Assembly (NCBI RefSeq): GCF_042666435.1
Contig: NZ_JBHTDC010000001.1
Span: 682,001-746,000 of the forward strand
Direction of reading: 5' to 3'
DNA from: Allosphingosinicella sp042666435
Lineage (GTDB): Bacteria; Pseudomonadota; Alphaproteobacteria; Sphingomonadales; Sphingomonadaceae
DNA: 64,000 bases
Shown here: positions 17,637 to 26,617 of the stretch, piece after piece
Position numbering within the stretch: position 1 is the stretch's first letter
How the letters are laid out: each line of letters opens with the position of its first letter
The notes under the pieces: model-generated
The model's database searches: none
What the model saw: only the letters and a program-made list of their open reading frames with translations
What the model was told of the DNA's origin: nothing
Made by a program: the position numbers and the translations under genes

Positions 17637-18191
17637 TCAGAGGGAGATATCGGCGCTGCCCGCCCGCGGCACAAGGGTCTCCGCGCCCGGGTTGAGCGTC
17701 GCGATCCCCAAGGTGAGGTAGGCGGCGAAGCAGAGCCAGGCGAGATAGGGCAGCAGCAGCAAGGCGGCCGCCTTTCGGATCCGGGCGAAGAGCAAGGCGG
17801 CGGCGAGGGTGAGCACGATCATCGCGGCGATCATGCCGAGCGCCAGATCGACCTTGTGATAGGCAAAGAAGGCCGGCGACCAGGCATAGTTGATCAGGAG
17901 TTGGGCGACGAACAGGCCGATCGCCCTCTCCCGCCCCCTCGCGCCGCGCGCGTGCAGGATCATTGCAAGGGCGAGACCGAGCAGGATGTAAAGGAAGGTC
18001 CAGGCGGCGCCGAACACCCATCCGGGCGGCATCGCCTCGGGCTTGGCCAGCGCGGCGAACCAGGCATTGCCGTAGCCGCTGTTCGACGCACGCCCCGAGA
18101 GGATGCCGAGCAAAAGGACCAGCGGTACGACAAAGAGGGCATAACGCAGGAACGACATGCGCAGCTGCGCCTTGGATGCGATCCCCGTCAT
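17637..18191 (-). CDS. tspO: TspO/MBR family protein
   Basis: 184 residues from ATG 18191 (the open frame extends further up into the RND gene). Five membrane helices. Conserved TspO elements are MPPGWVFGAAWTFLYILLG (the W-x-P-P-G-W-V-F motif region) and LLINYAWSPAFFAYH. Family members bind porphyrins and cholesterol-like ligands and in Rhodobacter modulate tetrapyrrole metabolism. It lies 11 bp after the RND permease stop, so is probably the last gene of that transcript. Start at residue 12 of this frame (MSFLRYALF) is an alternative. Confidence 0.85.
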   Translation of the reverse strand: MTGIASKAQLRMSFLRYALFVVPLVLLLGILSGRASNSGYGNAWFAALAKPEAMPPGWVFGAAWTFLYILLGLALAMILHARGARGRERAIGLFVAQLLINYAWSPAFFAYHKVDLALGMIAAMIVLTLAAALLFARIRKAAALLLLPYLAWLCFAAYLTLGIATLNPGAETLVPRAGSADISL

Positions 18192-18202
18192 CGATTTTCC
18201 CC

Positions 18203-21200
18203 TTACTCCGCCGGAAGCGGTCGCGCCATTTGCGCCTCCAGCTTGCGGCTCACTTCTTCCGGAGACCCCGTAAAGCGCGCGAGCCGAGAGTAAAGGACGG
18301 GAATCAGGAAAAGCGTGATGGCCGTCGCGATCGTGACGCCCCACACGATGACCACGCCGATGGCGGTGCGGGCGGCGGCGCCGGCGCCGGTGGCAAGCAT
18401 GAGAGGCACGGCGCCGGCCACGGTCGCGATGGAGGTCATCAGGATTGGGCGCAGGCGCCGGCGCGAGGCTTCGCGGATGGCGGCCCCGATATCTTGACCG
18501 GCGTCGCGCAGCTGGTTGGCGAATTCGACGATAAGAATGCCGTTCTTGGCGGCGAGGCCGACCAGCATGACGATGCCGACCTGGCTGTAGAGGTTGAGCG
18601 TCTGGCCCATGAGCGCGAGGCCGATGACGCCGCCCGCAACGGCAAGCGGCACGGTCGTGATAATGACGCCCGGGTGGACGAAGCTTTCGAACTGGGCGGC
18701 GAGGAGCAAATAGACGATCAGGATCGTCAGCGCGAACACGATCACGATCGAGCCGCCCGCCTCCCTCAAGGACTTGCTCTCACCACGATAGCCGATGGCG
18801 GTGACTTCGGGCGACGCTATCGCCTGCGCCTCCAGCCAATCGAGGGCCGCGCCGAGCGAATAGCCCGGTGCCAGGCCGCCTTCCAGCGTGATCGCGCGAA
18901 GCTTGTTGAAACGGCCGAGCTCCCGCGCTCCCGCCGTTTCCTGGGTGGTCACGAGGTTCGACAGCGGCACCAGAGCGCCGGTGCGGCTCCTCACGTAAAT
19001 GGAGGCAAGGTCGGCTTCCGTGGCACGCTCCGGCCCTTCGGCCTGGACGACGACGCGATATTCCTCGCCCCGGTCGATATAGGTGGTCACGCGCCGCGAA
19101 CCGAGCAACGTCTGGAGCGCCTGGCTCACCTCGTTGACCGAAACGCCCAGATCGCCCGCCCGCGTCGTGTCCACCTCGATGCGGAGCTGGGGCTTGGTTT
19201 CCTTATAATCGGAATCGAGGTTGATGATCCCGGGATTGCTCTGGGCGGCGGCCAGGATCCGGTCGCGCGCCACAACGAGGTCCTCGTACGTGTTGCCGGC
19301 AATGACGAAGCTGATCGGCTGGCCCCGCCCCCGACCCAGCGACGAGCGCACCGCTGCGTTGCCGCGCACCGCCGGCAGGGTGGACAAGCGCCGGTTGACT
19401 TCGTCCACCACATCCTGGGTCGTCTTCTCACGCTCCTCCCAGGGTTTCAGGAAGACGGTGATCGCGCCGCTGTTGAAATCGTCGCTCGCGCCGAATCCGC
19501 CGGGTGTGCGGGTGATGACCGTGCGAACCGCCCCCTCGTCCAGGAGCGGGAGCAGCAGCGATTGGGCGGCGAGCACATATTCGTCCATCTGCCGATAGCC
19601 GGTGCCGAGGGGTGCGGTGACATTGGCGGAAAGGACGCCGACATCTTCCGCCGGAGCCAGCTCCGATTCCAGGGTCAGGAACAGCGCGCCCGCGACGAGG
19701 AGCAGCCCACCGACCGCGGCCGCGGGAATGAGCGGCCGGTTGATCGCGCCGTCGAGGCGTCGGGCATACCAGGCCTCCAGCCCCTTGAGCCGCGCGTCGA
19801 TCCAGCGCGCCAGCCGCCCGCGCTCCTCATTGCGCAGAAGCTTGGAGCAGAGCATCGGCGCCAGGCTCAAGGCGAGGAACCCCGAAAAGGCGACGGCGCC
19901 GATCATCGCCGCCGCGAGCTCGCGGAAGAGGAGGCCCGTGGTGCCGGCGATGAACATGACGGGGACGAACACCGCGCACACGACCAAAGTGGTGGAGACG
20001 ATGGCGAACGCGACCTGCCGCGCGCCCTGATAAGCGGCGACGAGCGGCGGATCGCCCTCCTCGATGCGGTGATAGATGTTCTCGAGCATGACGATGGCGT
20101 CGTCGACGACGATGCCGATCGACAGCACCAGCGCCAGCAGGGTGAGCAGGTTGATCGAATAGCCGAGCATCCACAAGACGGCGAAGCTCGCCAGCATGCA
20201 GATCGGCACCGTCACCGCCGGGATCAGCGTGGCGCGCCAGCTTCCCAGGAACAGGAAGATGACCAGCACGACCAGCACCGCCGCTTCGGCCAGGGTCACC
20301 CATACCTTCTCGATGGCGCGGTTGATGAATTCGGAATCGTCGGACCCGACCGAGATCGTCATTCCTTCGGGCAGGCTTGGCGCGATGTCCTTGGCCGCCT
20401 GCTTGGCCGCGTCGGCGACGGCGAGCGTATTCGCGCCCGACTGGCGCACGATGCCCAGGCCGACCGCCGGCTGGCCGTTGGAGCGGAAGGCGGAATAGGG
20501 GTTTTCCGGCCCTTCCTCGACCCGGGCCACGTCGCCGATGCGGACGAGATAGCCGTCGTTACCGCGGCCGACGATCAGCGAGGAGAATTCAGTCGGCGTC
20601 GAGAAAGGCCGTTCGACGCGCAAGGTGACGTTCTGGGCAGCCGATTCCAGCCGCCCGGCGGGGAGCTCGACATTCTGCGTCCTGAGCGCCGCCTCGACAT
20701 CGGCGGGGGTAAGGCCATAGGCCGCCAGCCGATCGGGCTTGAGCCAGATCCGCATCGCTGGCCGCGCGTCGCCGGCGACGAACACGCGCGCCACGCCGTC
20801 GATGGAGGAGAAGCGATCGACGATATTGCGGTCGACATAATCGCTGAGCCGCAGGCGATCCCAGCCGGGCTTGGAGATGACCAGGAACATGATCGGCGAG
20901 GCGCTGGAATCGGCCTTGCGCACTTCGGGAGGCCGCGCCTCGTCGGGGAGATCGTCGCTCGCGCTGCCGATGCGGTCGCGCACATCGTTGGCGGCCACAT
21001 CGACATCGCGGCCCGGCGCGAACTCAAGCGTGATGTCGGATTCGCCGTCCTGCGACCGGGAGGTGATCGTCTCCAGTCCCTCGATGCCCGACAGCCGCTC
21101 CTCCAGAACCTGGGTGATGCGGCTTTCAACGACGCTAGCGGCGGCGCCCGTATAGACGGTGTCGACCGACACGACCGGCGGATCGACGTCCGGATATTCG

Positions 21201-21304
21201 CGAATGGAGAGGCTGAAGAAGCCGACGATGCCGACCACCACCGTCAGCATTGCGAGAACGGCGGCGAAGACCGGGCGTTTGACGGAGATGTCGGAGAGTT
21301 TCAT
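18203..21304 (-). CDS. RND efflux transporter permease (HAE1/MdtB-like)
   Basis: 1033 residues, normal for drug-type RND pumps. The start MKLSDISVKRPVFAAVLAML is the typical first helix. The proton-relay aspartates D401-D402 lie in GIVVDDAIVMLENI in helix 4. Two large periplasmic loops follow helices 1 and 7. The presence of the DD pair and AcrB-like SRSQDGESDITLEF points to drug or amphiphile export rather than heavy metal (CusA) transport. It pairs with the adaptor at 21465-22538; no outer-membrane TolC partner is in the window. A strong hairpin repeat lies between adaptor and permease genes. Confidence 0.94.
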   Translation of the reverse strand: MKLSDISVKRPVFAAVLAMLTVVVGIVGFFSLSIREYPDVDPPVVSVDTVYTGAAASVVESRITQVLEERLSGIEGLETITSRSQDGESDITLEFAPGRDVDVAANDVRDRIGSASDDLPDEARPPEVRKADSSASPIMFLVISKPGWDRLRLSDYVDRNIVDRFSSIDGVARVFVAGDARPAMRIWLKPDRLAAYGLTPADVEAALRTQNVELPAGRLESAAQNVTLRVERPFSTPTEFSSLIVGRGNDGYLVRIGDVARVEEGPENPYSAFRSNGQPAVGLGIVRQSGANTLAVADAAKQAAKDIAPSLPEGMTISVGSDDSEFINRAIEKVWVTLAEAAVLVVLVIFLFLGSWRATLIPAVTVPICMLASFAVLWMLGYSINLLTLLALVLSIGIVVDDAIVMLENIYHRIEEGDPPLVAAYQGARQVAFAIVSTTLVVCAVFVPVMFIAGTTGLLFRELAAAMIGAVAFSGFLALSLAPMLCSKLLRNEERGRLARWIDARLKGLEAWYARRLDGAINRPLIPAAAVGGLLLVAGALFLTLESELAPAEDVGVLSANVTAPLGTGYRQMDEYVLAAQSLLLPLLDEGAVRTVITRTPGGFGASDDFNSGAITVFLKPWEEREKTTQDVVDEVNRRLSTLPAVRGNAAVRSSLGRGRGQPISFVIAGNTYEDLVVARDRILAAAQSNPGIINLDSDYKETKPQLRIEVDTTRAGDLGVSVNEVSQALQTLLGSRRVTTYIDRGEEYRVVVQAEGPERATEADLASIYVRSRTGALVPLSNLVTTQETAGARELGRFNKLRAITLEGGLAPGYSLGAALDWLEAQAIASPEVTAIGYRGESKSLREAGGSIVIVFALTILIVYLLLAAQFESFVHPGVIITTVPLAVAGGVIGLALMGQTLNLYSQVGIVMLVGLAAKNGILIVEFANQLRDAGQDIGAAIREASRRRLRPILMTSIATVAGAVPLMLATGAGAAARTAIGVVIVWGVTIATAITLFLIPVLYSRLARFTGSPEEVSRKLEAQMARPLPAE

Positions 21305-21345
21305 CGGGCCACCGCCGCTCCGGGGCCGTCTTTCCCCTCACCTTC

Positions 21346-21434
21346 CGTCATTCCCGCGAAAGCGGGAATCCCGCTTTGTCTTTCACCGGCGAGGAATACA
21401 AAGAAGCGGGATTCCCGCTTTCGCGGGAATGACG
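21346..21434. repeat. Long hairpin repeat, copy 2, inside the efflux operon
   Basis: Outer arms CGTCATTCCCGCGAAAGCGG and CCGCTTTCGCGGGAATGACG are perfect inverted repeats; inner arms AATCCCGCTT and AAGCGGGATT extend the stem. It is in the 160 bp gap between adaptor and permease genes. An mRNA crossing it would form a very stable stem of about 30 bp. Confidence 0.88.
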
Positions 21435-21464
21435 AGGAGAGGGGATCGCGACCAATCACCGACG

Positions 21465-22538
21465 CTAACCGCCCTTGGCCATGCGGCCGGCGCCGGGGGG
21501 CTCGGCATTTTTCGGGCCGGCCAGTCTCACCTTCATGCCGTCGGTGAGCTTGACCACGCCTTCCGTCACGACCTGCTGCCCCGGCCGAAGCCCGTCGAGT
21601 ATCTCGATCCTCCCCTGCGAGCGAAGCCCCGTCCGCACCTCCGTCCGGCGGGCCACGCCGTCTTCGCCGACCACGAAGACGAAACGCGCGTCGCCCTCGC
21701 CGATGACGGCGAGTTCGGGCACCGACAGCGACGTGCGCGGCTCGGTCTCGATCGCGACGGTGAGCAGCATTCCCGGCTTCAGCTTGCGGTCTGGATTGGG
21801 GATCATGGCGCGCACGGTCACCGCGCGGGTCGCCGGATCGATGACCGGCGCGATCGTATCGATCTGCCCGCGAAAAGGCTGGTCCGGCCAGGCGGCCGCC
21901 GTCGCCACGATCGATTGCCCCGGCCGGATCGCCGACAGCATCGTCTCGGGCACCGCGAAATCGAGCTTGATCGGGCTCACGTCGCTGATCGTCACGATCT
22001 CGTCGCCGGCGCTCACCACCGCGCCGCGTGAAATGTTCCTGAGCGACACCCAGCCGGAAAAAGGCGCTTCGACGATGCGGTCGCCGATCTGCGCCTGGGC
22101 GCCCGCCGCCGCCGCCCGCGCCTGCGCGGCCAGCGCCGCCTGCGCGTCGAGGCTGCTCTGCGTCGCGAAGCCCCGCTCCCTCAGAGCCTCCACCCGGTCC
22201 AGTTGCTGTCCGGCTTCGCGGGCCCGGGCCTGAGCCTCGTTCAGCTGCGCATTCTCTTCCGATACCGCCAACACGGCGATCGTCTGCCCGCGCGTGACGA
22301 AATCGCCATCCTCGAAATTGAGGCGCACGATCCGCTCGGTCACGGGCGCGGCGAGCGTCACCTGTTCGTTGGCGCGCGCCGTCCCAACCGCGTCGATCGT
22401 CTCGACGAATCGCATCGTGGAGGCGGCGTCCACCGTGACCAACGGCGCCGCCCGGTCGCGCTCCTCGGCGCCGCCGCCGCCGCACGCGGACGCGAGGCCA
22501 AACGACGCCAACAAAATGATAATTCGGAGCTTGTGCAC
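21465..22538 (-). CDS. RND efflux periplasmic adaptor (MFP) lipoprotein
   Basis: 357 residues. Lipoprotein signal with C19 (FGLASACGGG). Then a barrel-sandwich half GTARANEQVTLAAPVTERIVRL, a coiled-coil hairpin of moderate length (AQARAREAGQQLDRVEALRERG, ~105-150), lipoyl half IVEAPFSGWVSLRNISRGAVV and beta-barrel/MP domains to the end. It bridges the RND permease encoded downstream to an outer-membrane channel. Start ATG 22538 follows the tlyA stop by 31 bp on the same strand. Confidence 0.92.
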   Translation of the reverse strand: MHKLRIIILLASFGLASACGGGGAEERDRAAPLVTVDAASTMRFVETIDAVGTARANEQVTLAAPVTERIVRLNFEDGDFVTRGQTIAVLAVSEENAQLNEAQARAREAGQQLDRVEALRERGFATQSSLDAQAALAAQARAAAAGAQAQIGDRIVEAPFSGWVSLRNISRGAVVSAGDEIVTISDVSPIKLDFAVPETMLSAIRPGQSIVATAAAWPDQPFRGQIDTIAPVIDPATRAVTVRAMIPNPDRKLKPGMLLTVAIETEPRTSLSVPELAVIGEGDARFVFVVGEDGVARRTEVRTGLRSQGRIEILDGLRPGQQVVTEGVVKLTDGMKVRLAGPKNAEPPGAGRMAKGG

Positions 22539-22569
22539 CGGAGGCCGCTAACCCTTGACGAACCGTTGT

Positions 22570-23304
22570 TCAAGTGCGGTAACCCGCAATCAGGAACTCG
22601 ACATTTCCCTCCGGCCCCGTGATCGGGCTCCGGGTCAACCCCGCGACCCGCCATCCGCGCGATTCCAGCCACTTGGCGACGGAATCGCATACGCGCTCGT
22701 GGACCGCGGGGTCGCGCACGACGCCGCCCTTGCCGATCTCGCTCCGCTCCGCCTCGAACTGGGGCTTGACGAGCGCGATCAGCCGCCCGTCTGGCCTGGC
22801 GAAATCGAGCGCGGTGTGGAGCACCTTGGCGAGGCCGATGAAGCTCGCGTCGCAGACGATCAGGTCGACCGGCTCGGTGATGATCGCGCCGGTGAGATAG
22901 CGCGCATTGGTCTGTTCATGCACGGCGACGCGCGGATCCTGCCTGAGCTTCCAGGCGAGCTGGTTGGTGCCGCTGTCGATCGCGAAGACCTTCGCCGCCC
23001 CCCGTTGCAGCAGCACATCGGTGAACCCGCCGGTCGACGACCCCACGTCGATCGCCACTGCTCCGGCGACGTCCCAGCCGAAATGGTCCAGCCCATGCGC
23101 CAGCTTGATCCCGCCCCGCGACACCCAGGGATGCTCCTTGCCCCGCACCTCCAGCGGGGCGTCGGCGGCGAGGGCCTGCCCCGCTTTGTCGACCTTGCGT
23201 TCGCCGGAATAGACGAGCCCGGCGAGGATCAGCGCCTGCGCCCTGGCGCGGCTTTCGACGAAGCCGCGCTCCACCAGCATCTGGTCCGCCCTGGTCTTGA
23301 CCAT
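22570..23304 (-). CDS. tlyA: TlyA family rRNA 2'-O-methyltransferase
   Basis: 244 residues from ATG 23304, with GGAG 6 bases upstream; the longer frame to 23388 reads into the divergent gene's leader. N-terminal S4 RNA-binding domain (RADQMLVERGFVESRARAQALILAG, ~4-28). FtsJ-type methyltransferase with SAM loop DVGSSTGGFTDVLLQRGA (~88-105) and KPQFEAER. TlyA methylates the 2'-OH of cytidines in 16S/23S rRNA and sets capreomycin sensitivity in mycobacteria. The older name haemolysin is misleading. Divergent from the DUF6766 gene. Confidence 0.92.
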   Translation of the reverse strand: MVKTRADQMLVERGFVESRARAQALILAGLVYSGERKVDKAGQALAADAPLEVRGKEHPWVSRGGIKLAHGLDHFGWDVAGAVAIDVGSSTGGFTDVLLQRGAAKVFAIDSGTNQLAWKLRQDPRVAVHEQTNARYLTGAIITEPVDLIVCDASFIGLAKVLHTALDFARPDGRLIALVKPQFEAERSEIGKGGVVRDPAVHERVCDSVAKWLESRGWRVAGLTRSPITGPEGNVEFLIAGYRT

Positions 23305-23368
23305 ATCGCTCCGGAACCTCCGCCCAACCAGCCACGTTTCGCTCCCGAAAGAACAAGGGGGCCACATC

Positions 23369-23788
23369 ATGAAACCCGGTATCTTCAAGAAATATGCTTA
23401 TGCCTGGATAACGGCGGGCTTCTTCCTTGTCTCGATCCTACTGCACTGGATGTTCGGCTGGTACGCGTTCGTGGACGAGGCGCGCGAGCATGGCCAGAGC
23501 CCCGAAATGTCCGGTTATCTGATCGAGATGGGCCGGGACACGTTCGAGAACTGGCAGTCCGAATTCCTGCAATTGCTCTGGCAGGTCGTCGGCCTCGCTT
23601 ATTTCCTCTACATCGGTTCACCTTCGTCGAAAGAGAATGACGACCGCCTGGAAGCCAAGATCGACAAACTGATCGAGCTTCAGGCCGGCGCGAAGGCCAA
23701 GGGCATGATCGAGGATATCGACGAACGCTATTTGCGCCACCACGGCCACGCCGCCCCGCATGGGAAAACGAGCGAGGGGCGCGAGTGA
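23369..23788 (+). CDS. DUF6766 family small membrane protein
   Basis: 139 residues from ATG 23369 with an AAGGGG ribosome binding site. Two membrane segments: YAWITAGFFLVSILLHWMFGWY (~10-31) and LQLLWQVVGLAYFLYIG (~67-83), with the conserved FVDEAREHGQ and RDTFENWQSEFLQ between them. The C-terminal ~45 residues are soluble and end His-rich. I recognise the pattern as DUF6766; no function is known. It is monocistronic, between tlyA and mazEF. Confidence 0.75.
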   Translation: MKPGIFKKYAYAWITAGFFLVSILLHWMFGWYAFVDEAREHGQSPEMSGYLIEMGRDTFENWQSEFLQLLWQVVGLAYFLYIGSPSSKENDDRLEAKIDKLIELQAGAKAKGMIEDIDERYLRHHGHAAPHGKTSEGRE

Positions 23789-23821
23789 GGCGGGCGGGAG
23801 GCGCCTCTTGTACCGGCATGA

Positions 23822-23833
23822 GTAGCGCGCTAC
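23822..23833 (+). promoter_or_regulatory. Palindrome upstream of mazEF, candidate operator
   Basis: Perfect 12 bp palindrome GTAGCGCGCTAC ending 10 bp before the antitoxin ATG at 23844. MazE-type antitoxins autorepress from such sites. It would overlap translation if the TTG at 23835 were the start, which favours ATG 23844. Confidence 0.5.
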
Positions 23834-23843
23834 CTTGGATGGA

Positions 23844-24071
23844 ATGAACGACTCCAGCCCAGCCTGCCAGGACAAGTTCCGCCGTTACCGCGCCCGAAAG
23901 AAGGCGGCGGGCCTGCGCGAGATCCGGATGTGGGTGCCAAACGTCGACGCGCCGGGATTTTGGGAGCGCTCCGTTAGGGCGGCCGCGATTTTGCGCAACG
24001 CGCCCGAAGAAGAGAAGACGATGCTCTTCATCGAGGCGCTGCAAGCGTCTGATCCGGAGGCTTGGGATTGA
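23844..24071 (+). CDS. MazE-family antitoxin (DUF3018 type)
   Basis: 75 residues from ATG 23844. Pattern KFRRYRARKKAAGLREIRMWVP then NVDAPGFWERSVRAAA is that of the DUF3018/MazE-like antitoxins, in which the basic N-terminal ribbon-helix-type part binds DNA and the C-terminal helix (NAPEEEKTMLFIEAL) wraps the toxin. The stop codon overlaps the toxin start (TTGA). Expected to counter the MazF encoded next and to repress the operon. Confidence 0.87.
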   Translation: MNDSSPACQDKFRRYRARKKAAGLREIRMWVPNVDAPGFWERSVRAAAILRNAPEEEKTMLFIEALQASDPEAWD

Positions 24072-24397
24072 AGCGCGGCGATATCGTTACAGTCGCCCTC
24101 CCAGGAGACCAAGGCAAACCTCGGCCAGCCGTCATTGTCGAGACCGACCGCCTCGCCCCGACAGATCATGTCATTATTTGTCCGGGGACCAGTCATGTCC
24201 GGCAGGATGTCGGCCAACGACGCGTGTACGTAGCGCAGAGCGAAGCGAACGGTTTGCGAACGGCGACGCAGTTTCAGGTCGACAAGATCACTATCACGCG
24301 GCGCGGAAAGTGCGGCCCCGTGATCGGACACCTTGATGCGGCCAGCACCGATCGGCTCAACGGCGTGCTGGTTTTGGTCTTGGGATTGGCGGATTAG
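24068..24397 (+). CDS. MazF/PemK-family mRNA interferase toxin
   Basis: 109 residues. Start chosen as TTG 24068: GGAGG (24056-24060) lies 7 bases upstream, and it overlaps the antitoxin stop by 4 bases; TTG 24062 would be too close. MazF fold markers: LKRGDIVTVALPGDQGKPRPAVIVETD at the N-terminus, HVIICPGTSH, and FQVDKITITRRGKCGPVIGHLD, where R/T residues form the active site. Cleaves single-stranded RNA, sequence unknown. Rare TTG initiation would lower the toxin output relative to antitoxin. Confidence 0.9.
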   Translation: MKRGDIVTVALPGDQGKPRPAVIVETDRLAPTDHVIICPGTSHVRQDVGQRRVYVAQSEANGLRTATQFQVDKITITRRGKCGPVIGHLDAASTDRLNGVLVLVLGLAD

Positions 24398-24622
24398 CTA
24401 GCGCCTAAGATCAACATGCTCTGCAAGGCGAATGCCCTTGCGCAACTCAGTCTTATAGGAATCTGGCATCCCCGCGCGACCCAGCAAATCGGGAAGGGAA
24501 ACGCCCTTCAGAGCCTCCGCACGCTTTATCCCGAACAAGTGGATACGAACGACTTTCTGACTCGTGGAAGCGCCTTCATAATCAGCCTTCAATTCACGCG
24601 CTAATTCATGAAGATGGCTCAT
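24398..24622 (-). CDS. Small HTH-like domain protein
   Basis: 74 residues. HELARELKADYEGASTSQKVVRIHLFGIKRAEALKG and SLPDLLGRAGMPDSYKTELRKGIRLAEHV outline a compact helical domain that I recognise as the HTH-like small protein family found in proteobacteria; role unknown. It starts 8 bp after the dxs stop on the same strand, so is likely its operon partner. Its stop abuts the mazF stop (convergent, no gap). Confidence 0.68.
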   Translation of the reverse strand: MSHLHELARELKADYEGASTSQKVVRIHLFGIKRAEALKGVSLPDLLGRAGMPDSYKTELRKGIRLAEHVDLRR

Positions 24623-24630
24623 TCGGCCTC

Positions 24631-26556
24631 CTACGCCCGCGCGCCCTCGACCACGCCGACGCTGTTGATGCGCAGCGCCTTCAGCACGGTATCGACGATC
24701 GCGTCGGCGTCGAGACCTGCCTCCGCATATTGCTTCTCCGGCTTGTCCTGATCCTGGAACGTGTCGGGCAGGCGCATGGTGCGGAGCTTGAGGCCGGCGT
24801 CGGTGAGGCCGGCGTCGCTCGCCATGGTGAGGACGTGGGCGCCGAAGCCGCCGATCGCGGCTTCCTCGACGGTGACGGCGACTTCGTGGCTGGTGAGCAA
24901 TTTGCGGATCAGCGCTTCGTCGAGCGGCTTGGCGAAGCGGAGGTCGGCGACCGTGGTCGAGAGGCCCTTGCCCTCCAGCGCGTCGGCGGCCTTGAGCGCT
25001 TCCTCGAGACGGGTACCGAGCGAGAGGATGGCGACCTTCTTGCCCTCGCGGACGATGCGGCCCTTGCCGATCTCCAGCCGCTCCGGCACCGCCGGGAGCG
25101 CCACGCCGGTGCCGTTGCCGCGCGGATAGCGGACCGCGATGGGGGAGCTGTCGTGGAGCGCCATGGTGTGAACCATGTGGACGAGCTCGGCCTCATCCGC
25201 GGCGGCCATCACCACGAAATTGGGCAAAGTGCAGAGATAGGCCAAATCAAAGCTGCCCGCATGGGTCGCACCGTCGGCGCCGACCAGCCCGGCGCGGTCC
25301 ATCGCGAAGCGCACCGGCAGATTCTGGATGGCGACGTCGTGGACGACCTGATCGTAGGCGCGCTGCAGGAAGGTCGAGTAGATCGCGCAGAATGGGCGGT
25401 AGCCCTGCGCGGCAAGGCCGGCGGCGAAGGTCACCGCATGCTGCTCGGCGATCCCGACGTCGAAGGTGCGGTCGGGGAAGCGGTCCTCGAACTTGTCGAG
25501 GCCGGTGCCGGACGGCATCGCGGCGGTGATCGCCACCACCTTGTCGTCGCGCTCCGCCTCGCCGATCAGCGCCTTCGCGAACACGCCGGTATAGCTGGGC
25601 GGCCCGGCCGGCGCCTTGGCCTGGACGCCGGAGACGACGTCGAACTTCTGGACGCCGTGATATTTGTCGGCCGCCGCCTCGGCGGGGGCATAGCCCTTGC
25701 CCTTCTTGGTGACGACATGGACCAGCATCGGCCCCTCGGCGGCGTCGCGGACATTTTCGAGGATGTCGACCAGCCGCTCGACATTATGGCCGTCGACGGG
25801 GCCGACATAATAGAAGCCCAATTCCTCGAAGAGGGTGCCGCCCGTGGCCATGCCTCGGGCATATTCCTCGACCTTGCGGGCCGCATTGTGGAGCGGTTCG
25901 GGGAGCTTGCGGGCGAAGCGCTGGGCGAGGTGCCGGACCGACAGATATTTGTTCGAGCTGACCAGCCGCGCCAGATAATGCGACAGCCCGCCCACCGGCG
26001 GCGCGATCGACATGTCATTGTCGTTGAGGATGACGACCAGCCGATTGCCCGCTGCTTCGGCGTTGTTCATCGCCTCATAGGCCATGCCGGCGCTCATCGC
26101 CCCGTCGCCGATCACGGCGATCGCCTTGCCCGGATTATCCGCCAGCTTATTCGCCACCGCGAAGCCCAAAGCCGCCGAGATCGAAGTCGAACTGTGCGCC
26201 GCCCCGAACGGATCATATTCGCTCTCGGACCGCTTGGTGAAGCCCGAGAGGCCGCCGCCCATGCGGATCGTCCGGATGCGCTCGCGCCGCCCGGTCAGGA
26301 TCTTGTGCGGATAGCATTGGTGGCCGACGTCCCAGATCAGCCGATCCGTCGGCGTGTCGAACACGTAATGGAGCGCGACCGTCAGCTCGACCACGCCGAG
26401 CCCTGCGCCGAGATGCCCTCCGGTCACCGAGACCGCCGAAATCGTCTCCGCGCGCAGCTCGTCGGCGAGCTGCCGCAGCTGCTCCTTCTTCAGGGCACGA
26501 AGATTATCGGGCGTGTCGACGGTATCGAGAAGCGGCGTAAGCGGGCGCTCGGTCAT
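24631..26556 (-). CDS. dxs: 1-deoxy-D-xylulose-5-phosphate synthase
   Basis: 641 residues, full length. Thiamine diphosphate site GDGAMSAGMAYEAMNN (150-165) and HLGAGLGVVELTVALHYVF at the start. The catalytic glutamate lies in FDVGIAEQHAVTFAAGLA (~370). A transketolase C-terminal domain completes the protein. It condenses pyruvate and glyceraldehyde 3-phosphate, the first step of the non-mevalonate isoprenoid pathway, feeding ubiquinone, carotenoids and the undecaprenyl carrier used by the exopolysaccharide genes. No thiamine riboswitch was recognised in the 61 bp upstream. Confidence 0.97.
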   Translation of the reverse strand: MTERPLTPLLDTVDTPDNLRALKKEQLRQLADELRAETISAVSVTGGHLGAGLGVVELTVALHYVFDTPTDRLIWDVGHQCYPHKILTGRRERIRTIRMGGGLSGFTKRSESEYDPFGAAHSSTSISAALGFAVANKLADNPGKAIAVIGDGAMSAGMAYEAMNNAEAAGNRLVVILNDNDMSIAPPVGGLSHYLARLVSSNKYLSVRHLAQRFARKLPEPLHNAARKVEEYARGMATGGTLFEELGFYYVGPVDGHNVERLVDILENVRDAAEGPMLVHVVTKKGKGYAPAEAAADKYHGVQKFDVVSGVQAKAPAGPPSYTGVFAKALIGEAERDDKVVAITAAMPSGTGLDKFEDRFPDRTFDVGIAEQHAVTFAAGLAAQGYRPFCAIYSTFLQRAYDQVVHDVAIQNLPVRFAMDRAGLVGADGATHAGSFDLAYLCTLPNFVVMAAADEAELVHMVHTMALHDSSPIAVRYPRGNGTGVALPAVPERLEIGKGRIVREGKKVAILSLGTRLEEALKAADALEGKGLSTTVADLRFAKPLDEALIRKLLTSHEVAVTVEEAAIGGFGAHVLTMASDAGLTDAGLKLRTMRLPDTFQDQDKPEKQYAEAGLDADAIVDTVLKALRINSVGVVEGARA

Positions 26557-26617
26557 TACTCACTTGGTCCTTTTCGCCCCCCGCTCTTAACGGGGCGCCG
26601 ACGGCCTGTCGAACCCT

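Noticed and set aside
17963..21547. 1194-codon plus-strand frame opposite the RND permease
   Set aside because: Arg/His/Gln/Asp-biased sequence without motifs; the minus strand encodes a complete RND pump with the D401-D402 pair.
26557..26617. Thiamine pyrophosphate riboswitch upstream of dxs
   Set aside because: Only 61 bp are available before the Zur gene's stop and no CUGAGA or thi-box element is visible.
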